A DNA stretch of 9,958 bases, taken from Caryophanales bacterium UBA6877 (lineage in GTDB: Bacteria > Bacillota_I > Bacilli_A > RFN20 > CAG-826). The notes under the pieces are model-generated. The model did not search any database and was not told the origin of the DNA. It worked only from the letters and a program-made list of their open reading frames with translations. The stretch lies in assembly GCA_002451465.1 (NCBI GenBank), contig DKCJ01000002.1, positions 43,994 to 53,951 on the forward strand. The letters run 5' to 3'. Position numbers and translations under genes: made by a program. Positions 1 to 5,831 of this stretch are shown piece after piece. How positions within the stretch are numbered: the first letter of the stretch is position 1; each line of letters begins with the position of its first letter.

Positions 1-129
1 ATAATTTTTAATTCCTTCGCTATTTTTTGTAACTATTGAAATCATTGGTACAAAAAATAAACCACATAAACAAACAGCTATTAGCATGAATAAAGTATCA
101 GGCCAATATTTTTTTAGAAAGTTTTTCAT
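1..129 (-). CDS. TPP-riboswitch-controlled membrane protein, N-terminal 43 residues (probable transporter permease)
   Basis: The gene starts at 129 and runs off the left edge. The ATG follows a clear Shine-Dalgarno sequence (AGGAGAAG at 143-136). The 43 visible residues are a short basic N-terminus (MKNFLKKYW), one hydrophobic segment at about residues 12-31, then a polar stretch ending GIKNY. A hydrophobic helix, 'P..S' and then G(L/I)xNY resembles the first helix and loop of binding-protein-dependent ABC permeases, but too little is present to name a family. The TPP riboswitch directly upstream implies a role in thiamine or thiamine-precursor uptake or synthesis, and a transporter fits the membrane segment. 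The riboswitch association is seen; the permease identity is inference. Confidence 0.6.
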   Translation of the reverse strand, partial: MKNFLKKYWPDTLFMLIAVCLCGLFFVPMISIVTKNSEGIKNY

Positions 130-146
130 ATATTTCTTCTCCTAAT

Positions 147-172
147 AAAAAAACTACCTGATAATGGGTAGC
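147..172 (-). terminator. Intrinsic terminator of the TPP riboswitch expression platform
   Basis: On the minus strand CTACC (171-167) pairs with GGTAG (158-154) around an 8-base loop, with one further G-U pair possible, followed by seven T (153-147). It lies between the aptamer and the ribosome binding site of the gene starting at 129. The 3' arm and loop (CATTATCAGGTA, 166-155) are complementary to conserved aptamer bases, so the hairpin is very probably the regulated half of an attenuator. Confidence 0.8.
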
Positions 173-176
173 AATA

Positions 177-262
177 AATCTTCCTACGCTAGCATTATCT
201 AGATCAGGTATGGTCCAAGTGAGTATCACACTTATCTCAGCCTAGTTCTCTAAGCACCCGTA
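177..262 (-). promoter_or_regulatory. TPP riboswitch (THI box) aptamer
   Basis: Read on the minus strand the element contains the conserved landmarks of the TPP aptamer in order: GGGTGC near 259, GGCTGAGAT near 243-235, ACCTGATCTAGATAATG (209-193) and GCTAGCGTAGGAAG (194-179 region). The usual CTGG...CCAG helix appears as CTAG...CTAG, a compensated change that supports a folded RNA. A 5' hairpin (CTTAG/CTAGG with loop AGAA) and AAGTG/CACTT form the expected side arms. TPP binding should stabilise this fold, free the terminator at 147-172 and switch the downstream gene off. Confidence 0.95.
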
Positions 263-266
263 TATA

Positions 267-295
267 TTTATACTCTTTTTAAATCATTTTTTCAC
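267..295 (-). promoter_or_regulatory. Promoter of the TPP riboswitch transcript
   Basis: On the minus strand the -10 box TATAAA (272-267) is preceded by 17 bases and a fair -35, GTGAAA (295-290), which overlaps the TAG stop codon of ung. The expected start, at about 261-260, falls exactly at the 5' edge of the aptamer. The position supports it; the -35 is only a 4/6 match. Confidence 0.55.
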
Positions 296-960
296 TATTT
301 ATCATCAGGAATCCAATTAATTTCAGTTAGATTATTATTTTTTAAATAAGCATTAGCTTTTTTAAAATGATTGTTATTAAACCAACCTCCTCTATTAGCA
401 CTTAAGGGAGATGGATGTACTGACTCTAAAATTAAACGATTAGGATTATGAATAAATCTTTTATAATATCGGGCATTATTTCCCCAAAGCATAAAAACAA
501 TTGGACTATTAATTTTATCAATAAACTTTAAAACATCTTCAAAAAATAGTTCATATTCTTTAGATTTATGACTTAATGGTTTGTGTTCTACAACTGTTAA
601 AATAGGATTTAATAATAAAACACCTTGCTTAGCAAGATAGGTTAAATCACCAGATTTATTATTCATATTTATATTAAATTCCATACCTATTTCTTTATAA
701 ATATTTTGTAAAGAAGGGGGTAATGATATATTTTTTGGAACACTAAAAGCAATTCCCATTGCTTGATCTTTTTCGTGATATGGATCTTGCCCTAAAATAA
801 CTACTTTAATTTTATTAAATGGCGTTAATTCAAATGCTTTAAAAATATTTTCTCTTTTTGGATAAATTACTTTTGTCTTATATTCTTCATCTAAAAAAGA
901 ATTTAATTTATGAGCATATTCTTTATTTTTTATTTCTTTAAATAAGTCATCCCATTCCAT
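295..960 (-). CDS. ung: Uracil-DNA glycosylase, family 1
   Basis: Removes uracil from DNA to start base-excision repair. At 221 residues it is of normal family length. The water-activating motif GQDPYH is at residues 57-62 (catalytic Asp59), followed by GIAFSVP (69-75) with the uracil-stacking Phe72. LLLN at 115-118 carries the uracil-binding Asn118, and HPSPLSA at 182-188 holds the catalytic His182 and the DNA-intercalation loop. It begins 4 bases after the ureohydrolase stop codon and is probably the last gene of the membrane protein-rex-ureohydrolase-ung operon. There is no Shine-Dalgarno sequence before the ATG; instead TAAAAT stands 8 bases upstream, so it may also be read from a leaderless internal transcript. 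No clear terminator follows before the riboswitch promoter. Confidence 0.97.
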   Translation of the reverse strand: MEWDDLFKEIKNKEYAHKLNSFLDEEYKTKVIYPKRENIFKAFELTPFNKIKVVILGQDPYHEKDQAMGIAFSVPKNISLPPSLQNIYKEIGMEFNINMNNKSGDLTYLAKQGVLLLNPILTVVEHKPLSHKSKEYELFFEDVLKFIDKINSPIVFMLWGNNARYYKRFIHNPNRLILESVHPSPLSANRGGWFNNNHFKKANAYLKNNNLTEINWIPDDK

Positions 961-964
961 AAAT

Positions 965-1852
965 TTATATTTTATTTGTTGTAATTAAGGTTGAAAAAAC
1001 TTCATATAAAGTTTTAAGAGCTAACCAACTTGTAATATTATTTATATCTAATGGAGGAGCAATCTCTACCATATCCATTGTATCAATATTTAGCCCGGCA
1101 ATAAGTCCGCATATAATTGAAACTGTTTCTAAACTAGTTAAGCCAAAAGCTTCAGGAGTTCCAGTTCCAGGAGCAAATGATGGATCGTTTGCATCAATAT
1201 CATAAGAAAGATAAACCAAATATTTTTTATTTGAATACTTATTAATTAAATATTTAATAAGCTTTTCAACACCCATCTTTTTAATATCGATTGCCTTAAA
1301 AACATCAATTTCTGGATGTTTCTTAAAAGTTTCGATCTCTTGTCCTTCAAAGCCTCTTACACCAACAATCGTAATATTTTTATCTTCATAACCATATTCT
1401 AATGCACGATAATTTGTACAAGCATGAGAATATTTTGAATTATCATAAACATCACATATATCAGGATGAGCATCTATATGAATAATAACTGGCTCTTTGT
1501 TTTCTTTTAAACATTTACAATAAAAAGCTCTTTCACTAGCAATAGCTACAGAGTGATCGCCACCAAAAATTACATGAAATCCTTTTTTAGATAAAAAATT
1601 AAATTGTAAATCAGTAGTAAGTTTATTAATATCTTGTCCATTAAAATTACCACAATCAAATAATCTTACTTTTCTAAGATCATTCCCCATCATATCGTAA
1701 GGTGGTAAATACCCTGATAACTCTCTTAAAACTTTTGGTGCTTTACTAGCTCCTTTATTAATAGAAACATTATTATCAAAAGGAATTCCACAAATAAAAA
1801 CATTTGCATTTTTTTCATTTCTTTCTAATAATTCTCTAAATTCACAATTCAT
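965..1852 (-). CDS. Ureohydrolase (arginase/agmatinase/formiminoglutamase family), agmatinase-like
   Basis: A manganese-dependent hydrolase of guanidino or formimino compounds, 295 residues, full length. All metal ligands are visible: GGDHS (His100), DAHPD (Asp127, His129, Asp131) and SYDIDANDP (Asp218, Asp220), followed by the family signature PGTGTPE (228-234). SHAC at 142-145 supplies the probable catalytic His143 and VEIAPP the Glu263. The N-terminal GIPFD with the SHAC and VEIAPP segments resembles SpeB agmatinases (agmatine to putrescine and urea) more than arginases, but residues do not settle the substrate; guanidinobutyrase, arginase or formiminoglutamase are alternatives. A good ribosome site (TAGGAG) lies 5 bases before the ATG. 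It follows rex by 14 bases and precedes ung by 4, so it is in the Rex operon. No other polyamine gene is nearby. Confidence 0.9.
   Translation of the reverse strand: MNCEFRELLERNEKNANVFICGIPFDNNVSINKGASKAPKVLRELSGYLPPYDMMGNDLRKVRLFDCGNFNGQDINKLTTDLQFNFLSKKGFHVIFGGDHSVAIASERAFYCKCLKENKEPVIIHIDAHPDICDVYDNSKYSHACTNYRALEYGYEDKNITIVGVRGFEGQEIETFKKHPEIDVFKAIDIKKMGVEKLIKYLINKYSNKKYLVYLSYDIDANDPSFAPGTGTPEAFGLTSLETVSIICGLIAGLNIDTMDMVEIAPPLDINNITSWLALKTLYEVFSTLITTNKI
969..974 (-). promoter_or_regulatory. Possible internal -10 box for a leaderless ung transcript
   Basis: TAAAAT on the minus strand ends exactly 8 bases before the ung ATG, inside the 3' end of the ureohydrolase gene. A weak -35 (TTTTCA, 4/6) lies 17 bases further upstream. 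The same geometry is seen before the patatin and response-regulator genes. In AT-rich DNA such boxes arise often by chance, so the call is tentative. Confidence 0.3.
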
Positions 1853-1866
1853 AAAAACTCCTACAT

Positions 1867-2532
1867 TTATTTTTTTGTTAAACTTTGTTCTTTTTTCTTC
1901 TTAATTAAATAAAGTTGATGAGAAAGCACTGATAAATTTGTTGCCATATTAGTATTACTAATAATTACATCACTTTTTTTAGAAAAAAGTGTTATTGGTG
2001 CAAAGTTCCATATCGCTAAGGCTCCACTATCAACTAATAAATTTAAAATTTCCTGAGCATTCTCTTTTGGAACACAAATAATACCAATTTTTGCATTATA
2101 ATCCTTAAAAACTCTAGGTAATGAATTAATATCTTTTACTCTTACATTATTTATTACTTGACCAATAACTTTATCATCTATATCAAAGGCTCCAACTATT
2201 TTTAGTCCATATTCATGAAAACCTTGATATTTTAACAAAGCCTTCCCTAAATTTCCTACACCAACTAAAACAGCATTATGAATATCATCATATCCAAGGA
2301 CATTTTCCATATCCATTATTAATTGATTGATATCACGACCTTTATTTGGAATACCGCTTGTTGTAGAAATTGCAGCAATATCCTTTTTAACTTGTTCGTT
2401 ATTCAGATTTAAAATATCAGCTATTTCTTGGGAGCTAACATATTTAACTCCACGTCCTTTCATATCTTTAATCGTAGCAAGATAATCGGGCATTCTTTTT
2501 AATTGATTTTTATTAAGTTTTTTAACACTCAT
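1867..2532 (-). CDS. rex: Redox-sensing transcriptional repressor Rex
   Basis: A cytoplasmic DNA-binding dimer that senses the NADH/NAD+ ratio and represses fermentative and respiratory genes until NADH rises. Residues 1-80 form the winged helix, with SSQEIADILNL and QVKKDIAAIS as the recognition helices and the wing around IPNKGRDI. The Rossmann domain has GVGNLG at 91-96, AFDIDD at 115-120, VPKENAQ at 154-160 and NFAP at 176-179, all typical of Rex, and the C-terminal helix NLSVLSHQL is the domain-swapped one. Its wing and linker (STTSGIPNKG) are closer to the TTGIPN branch than to Bacillus-type Rex. The ATG overlaps the preceding stop codon as ATGA, which suggests translational coupling; no strong ribosome site of its own is seen. 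Confidence 0.95.
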   Translation of the reverse strand: MSVKKLNKNQLKRMPDYLATIKDMKGRGVKYVSSQEIADILNLNNEQVKKDIAAISTTSGIPNKGRDINQLIMDMENVLGYDDIHNAVLVGVGNLGKALLKYQGFHEYGLKIVGAFDIDDKVIGQVINNVRVKDINSLPRVFKDYNAKIGIICVPKENAQEILNLLVDSGALAIWNFAPITLFSKKSDVIISNTNMATNLSVLSHQLYLIKKKKEQSLTKK

Positions 2533-2987
2533 AAATTATTTTTACCTAAATTTAATAAATTTCCTATTAGTATTAATAAACTAGAAAATAAAGAAATAAC
2601 TCCATAAATTAATATAAAACTCATGTTTAGGCCAGCAAGACTTTCTGAATCATGGACCTTAATTAAAAACAAAAAAGCTGAGAAAACACATAGCAATAGA
2701 AAATATGCAAGCGAACAAAACGATACTAATTTTATAGATTTATATTGAATAAGACAACGTAAATCAAAAATATAAAATATAATTGAAATTAAAAATGTCA
2801 CAAGCCAAATAATTAATATAATAAATAGATTTGAATCAATAAGAGAAATAGTAGACGTCGAAAAATCTCCCATAATAGTTTTCTTTGTCGTTAAAGTAAT
2901 AATTAAAACAACCACGAAAAAACAATTAACTAGAATATTAGCTATAACACCAATCATATTAAGCATCTTACCAATAAAATTCTTCAT
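2529..2987 (-). CDS. Small four-helix integral membrane protein of unknown function
   Basis: I do not recognise this 152-residue protein. It has four hydrophobic segments at about residues 10-33, 53-76, 84-110 and 121-147, short loops and no obvious catalytic or metal motif. A modest ribosome site (AAGGT) stands 9 bases before the ATG, and an extended -10 promoter lies further upstream at 3007-3012. It is the first gene of the operon and its TGA stop overlaps the start of rex, so its translation is coupled to that of a redox sensor. That suggests, but does not show, a role in membrane redox or ion balance. Confidence 0.8.
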   Translation of the reverse strand: MKNFIGKMLNMIGVIANILVNCFFVVVLIITLTTKKTIMGDFSTSTISLIDSNLFIILIIWLVTFLISIIFYIFDLRCLIQYKSIKLVSFCSLAYFLLLCVFSAFLFLIKVHDSESLAGLNMSFILIYGVISLFSSLLILIGNLLNLGKNNL

Positions 2988-3006
2988 AACTATTTACCTT
3001 TTTATT

Positions 3007-3035
3007 ATTTTAACACTTTTCTTTTAAATTACTAA
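3007..3035 (-). promoter_or_regulatory. Promoter of the membrane protein-rex-ureohydrolase-ung operon
   Basis: On the minus strand an extended -10, TGTTAAAAT (TG at 3015-3014, hexamer 3012-3007), lies about 20 bases before the ATG at 2987. The -35 region 17 bases upstream is poor (TTAGTA), as is usual for extended -10 promoters. Confidence 0.55.
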
Positions 3036-3043
3036 TAATTAGA

Positions 3044-3055
3044 GATTTTAAAATC
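3044..3055. repeat. 12-bp perfect palindrome between divergent promoters
   Basis: GATTTTAAAATC is self-complementary and lies between the minus-strand operon promoter (3007-3035) and the plus-strand patatin promoter (3067-3095). It could be an operator shared by both, but it is almost pure A/T and may be chance. Confidence 0.3.
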
Positions 3056-3066
3056 ATTTAAAAAAA

Positions 3067-3095
3067 TTGAAATAATTAATACATATTTGTATTAT
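3067..3095 (+). promoter_or_regulatory. Promoter of the patatin gene, predicted leaderless
   Basis: TTGAAA (3067-3072), a 17-base spacer and TATTAT (3090-3095) make a near-consensus vegetative promoter. Transcription should begin at about 3102-3104, at or within two bases of the ATG at 3104, leaving no room for a ribosome binding site. Confidence 0.75.
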
Positions 3096-3103
3096 TTAGT
3101 TAT

Positions 3104-3946
3104 ATGAAAACCGCATTAGTTTTACAAGGTGGAGGTTCAAGAGGTATCTTTACTTCGGCAATCGTCGACCAATTACTTATTAATAATATTAAAATTGATA
3201 AAGTTTATGGCGTTTCAGCTGGAGCCTTAAATGGCATGAATTTTGTTAGTAAACAAATAGGTAGATCTAAAAAAGCTACTCTTTTAGCATTTAAATCAAA
3301 AGAATTCAAATCACTTAAAAATATAGTAGTCAAAAAGACTTTCGTTGATTTAAATTATTATTTTAATGACCTAAATAAAGAAATTCCTTTTGATGAAAAA
3401 ACTTTTAAAGAAAACCAAACTGAACTATGTGTTGTTGCAACTTCCTTAAAAACTGGAAAACCATTTTATTTTGAAAAAAGTGAAATGAGCAATTTAAATG
3501 AGGCAATTAAAGCTTCTGCTTCAATACCTTTTGTTTCAAAACCTGTTTCTATAAATGATGATTTATTTTTAGATGGCGGGGATGGCGATCCAATCCCTCT
3601 TAAAAAAGCTATTGAGGAATGTTATGACAAAATTATTGTTGTCATGACTCGCCCATATGGTTATAGAAAAAGTGAAACAATATCTCGACAAAAAAAGCAC
3701 CTAATATCTTTAGTATTTAAAAAATATCCAAATTATATAAATTCCTTAATTAATTCACATTCTTTATATAATGAATGTGTAGATTTTATCGAATCCCAAA
3801 AAGACAAAATTATTTTATTACAACCAAGTGAGCCAATAAATTTAAAGCACCTTGAAAAAGATGGAGCAAAATTAGATTATTACTATAACCTAGGTATAAA
3901 AATCTTTAATGATAATAAAGAAAAATTAATTGATTACCTCAATTAA
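3104..3946 (+). CDS. Patatin-like phospholipase (YjjU/RssA type)
   Basis: A serine acyl hydrolase with a Ser-Asp dyad, expected to cleave phospholipid or other acyl esters. The oxyanion-hole loop GGGSRG is at residues 9-14, the nucleophile elbow GVSAG at 36-40 (Ser38) and the catalytic DGG at 157-159 (Asp157). ASASIPFV at 137-144 is the usual conserved stretch between them. The C-terminal ILLQPSEPINLKHLEKD matches the tail of the YjjU subgroup, so the 280 residues are a complete protein. No signal peptide or membrane segment is seen, so it is cytoplasmic. The ATG is placed by the promoter immediately upstream; there is no Shine-Dalgarno sequence. Its 3' end overlaps the opposing response-regulator gene by 8 bases, with no terminator between. 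Confidence 0.93.
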   Translation: MKTALVLQGGGSRGIFTSAIVDQLLINNIKIDKVYGVSAGALNGMNFVSKQIGRSKKATLLAFKSKEFKSLKNIVVKKTFVDLNYYFNDLNKEIPFDEKTFKENQTELCVVATSLKTGKPFYFEKSEMSNLNEAIKASASIPFVSKPVSINDDLFLDGGDGDPIPLKKAIEECYDKIIVVMTRPYGYRKSETISRQKKHLISLVFKKYPNYINSLINSHSLYNECVDFIESQKDKIILLQPSEPINLKHLEKDGAKLDYYYNLGIKIFNDNKEKLIDYLN

Positions 3947-4622
3947 TTTTACTCATTCTATATCCTGTACCAATATCCGTTCGTATAAGTTTAGCGCTTC
4001 TGCTATCTTTTTCTATTTTCTTACGAATACCAGCCATGAATACTCTTAAACCATTCTGATCATTCCCGCCTTTTCCCCAAACGTGTGAAATAATATAATC
4101 ATAACTTAATGTTTTATCTAAATTCATAGCGAGTAAAACAATAATTTTATATTCATAATTTGTAAAATGCACTTCCACCCCATTTATATAAATTGTTCTT
4201 CCGTCAAAATCTATTGTTAAATTTCCATTTATAAATAAATGTTCTTGGTTTTCTTTTGAATACCTAAACTGATTTTTAATTCTTGCAAGCAACTCATAAT
4301 TATTAAAAGGTTTTGTTAGATAGTCATTTGCTCCTGTTTCAAAAGCTAATACTTTACTTTCAACATTTGTCCTTGTTGTAATAACAATAATTGGTAGGGT
4401 ATTAGTAAAACTTCTTAAAGTATCAATGACAGCCATTCCATCTTTATCCTTTAAGTTTAACTCTAATAAAACTAAATCAACAATTTTTCTAATACAAACA
4501 TCTATCGCTTCCTGAGCGTTATTTACAGATATAGTTTGATATCCTTCAGTTTTAAATAATTTAGTTAAATTTGAAACCAAGTTTTTATCTTGATCAACAA
4601 TTAATATAGTCTTTGTTTTCAT
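3939..4622 (-). CDS. Orphan OmpR/KdpE-type response regulator with degenerate phosphorylation site
   Basis: Two-domain DNA-binding regulator, 227 residues. The receiver (about 1-118) keeps the switch Thr82 (VITTR) and Lys104 (TKPF), but the phosphoacceptor Asp is Glu54 (LLELNL, codon GAG at 4463-4461) and the second acidic metal ligand is Gln11 (VDQDKN, codon CAA at 4592-4590). The C-terminal winged helix (about 128-227) includes FTNYEYKIIVLLA, a VWGKGG turn, LRVFMAGIRKKIE and the wing GTGYRM, closest in style to KdpE. No histidine kinase or kdp gene is in the window. The protein probably works without aspartyl phosphorylation, Glu54 possibly mimicking the active state. Its promoter leaves no leader, and no Shine-Dalgarno site is present. 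Targets are unknown; the divergent hydrolase gene and its own promoter are candidates. Confidence 0.93.
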   Translation of the reverse strand: MKTKTILIVDQDKNLVSNLTKLFKTEGYQTISVNNAQEAIDVCIRKIVDLVLLELNLKDKDGMAVIDTLRSFTNTLPIIVITTRTNVESKVLAFETGANDYLTKPFNNYELLARIKNQFRYSKENQEHLFINGNLTIDFDGRTIYINGVEVHFTNYEYKIIVLLAMNLDKTLSYDYIISHVWGKGGNDQNGLRVFMAGIRKKIEKDSRSAKLIRTDIGTGYRMSKIN

Positions 4623-4630
4623 ACTTTTTT

Positions 4631-4636
4631 ATTATA
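4631..4636 (-). promoter_or_regulatory. -10 box of the response-regulator gene, predicted leaderless
   Basis: A perfect TATAAT on the minus strand ends 8 bases before the ATG at 4622, so transcription should begin 0-3 bases before the start codon. The -35 region (ACTTTA at 17 bases) is weak. There is no ribosome binding site between box and ATG. Confidence 0.55.
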
Positions 4637-4753
4637 TATGTTTTTAAAATAAATAAAGTATTTTTTTAATTATTTTTATAATAAATTTTATTTATTTTAT
4701 TAGATGATAAATAAATTAAATGACTCATTATTATCTTTTTATTTGATTTATTG

Positions 4754-4780
4754 TATATTTAATAAGGTAGAGAAAAATTA
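4754..4780 (+). promoter_or_regulatory. Possible promoter and weak ribosome site of the permuted NlpC/P60 gene
   Basis: TATATT (4754-4759), directly preceded by TG, is the best -10 candidate; no good -35 is seen at 17 bases. The leader holds AAGG at 4764-4767, 13 bases before the ATG, and GAG at 4770-4772, so the Shine-Dalgarno match is weak. The rest of the 4623-4780 gap is A/T-rich with no other clear element except an 11-bp inverted repeat AATGA-C-TCATT at 4719-4729. Confidence 0.35.
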
Positions 4781-5659
4781 ATGAGCAAAGAAATTAAAAC
4801 TATAAAAAAACCAAAAAATTATAAAAAAATTCTTATAATAATTTTATTAAGCTTTATTACTTTTTGTTTGGTAATTTGCTCAATCTTACAAATTGGCTAC
4901 AATATAACCGAAGATAATGCATATGTTTGGAAACCAAATTATGCTATGCAAGATATATCTTTTATTTTAGATAAAGAAGAAATTAGCGATTTAGAATATC
5001 AATATTTATATGAACAAACAGGTCTTACAAAAATTGGGATAGATAGAGCTTTAAAATATAAAACAAACGGAAAAGAAAAAATTTTAAAAATACAAGAGAA
5101 CTATTTTAAAGATCGAAAGATATTAAAAGAACCTTTTGGCCCATTTTCATGTACAGAATTTATAAATGGAGACATTACTCCTATTTACCTTGAAAAAGGT
5201 GATATTGTTATAACTTCGTCTACTCATTTTTCTTTTTTAAAAACTGGACACTCTGCACTAGTAATTGATGGAGAAAATAAAAAAACTATTGTTGCAAGAA
5301 AATATGGGCAAAATAGTACTTTAAGTTCAATATATGATTTTACAAATCGTATCAATCTCATGATTTTAAGACCAAAAATTGATACTGAAACAATAGAAAA
5401 AGTTATTAATTACGCAATAAATAATTTAGTTGGTTTACCATATAACGCATTTATGGGAGCAGATTTAAGTGTAACAAGCATAAAAGAAACCCAATGCGCA
5501 CATCTTGTTTGGTTTGCTTATCATAAATTTGGCTTTGAATTATTAGAAAAAAGCAATTCTTTAGTTCTCCCATATGATTTAGCAAAATCTAATAAACTTG
5601 AATTAGTTCAAGTATATGGTTTTAACCCAAAAACCTTGTGGGGAAATCTCTATTTTTAA
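4781..5659 (+). CDS. Membrane-anchored permuted NlpC/P60 (YiiX/YycO-like) cysteine hydrolase
   Basis: A probable cell-envelope hydrolase of 292 residues. A basic N-terminus is followed by one membrane helix at about residues 17-38, giving a type II anchor with the rest outside the cell. The catalytic domain, from about residue 120, has the permuted order: the KGDIV strand (139-143), TGHSALVID (His157) and then TQCAHLVWFAYHKF (Cys239). In ordinary NlpC/P60 enzymes Cys precedes His; here His comes first, as in the YiiX/YycO papain-like group. Members cleave amide or ester bonds, but their substrates are poorly known; peptidoglycan peptides or lipids are possible. Residues 45-118 match nothing I recognise. 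It is divergent from the degenerate response regulator, which may control it. Confidence 0.82.
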   Translation: MSKEIKTIKKPKNYKKILIIILLSFITFCLVICSILQIGYNITEDNAYVWKPNYAMQDISFILDKEEISDLEYQYLYEQTGLTKIGIDRALKYKTNGKEKILKIQENYFKDRKILKEPFGPFSCTEFINGDITPIYLEKGDIVITSSTHFSFLKTGHSALVIDGENKKTIVARKYGQNSTLSSIYDFTNRINLMILRPKIDTETIEKVINYAINNLVGLPYNAFMGADLSVTSIKETQCAHLVWFAYHKFGFELLEKSNSLVLPYDLAKSNKLELVQVYGFNPKTLWGNLYF

Positions 5660-5756
5660 AATAGACAAAAAATCATTTTATCCTTATTAAAGAAAAATAT
5701 TGACATAACGCTTTGCCAAAAATTTTTATACAAACTACAAATTAAATATAAATTGA

Positions 5757-5770
5757 CCAATAATAATTGG
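5757..5770. terminator. Weak hairpin in the convergent gap, possible bidirectional terminator
   Basis: CCAAT-AATA-ATTGG forms a 5-bp stem with a 4-base loop between the plus-strand hydrolase (ends 5659) and the minus-strand cassette (ends 5832). The plus side has TTCTTTT soon after. The stem is short, so termination would be inefficient. I see no other structure in 5660-5831. Confidence 0.3.
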
Positions 5771-5831
5771 ATTCTTTTAATATTTATTTTAATAATAAAA
5801 TTTTTCTTCAATAAATAATTCCGTTTTTATT

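Noticed and set aside
3000..3015. Possible Rex operator at TGTTAAAATAATAAAA upstream of the rex operon
   Set aside because: Only the left half resembles a Rex half-site; the required inverted TTAACA or TTCACA half is absent, so autoregulation is not supported.
5700..5732. Perfect TTGACA in the convergent gap, possible promoter of a small plus-strand RNA
   Set aside because: The only -10-like sequences (TTATAC, TATACA) are 20-21 bases away, and no gene or stable RNA structure follows.
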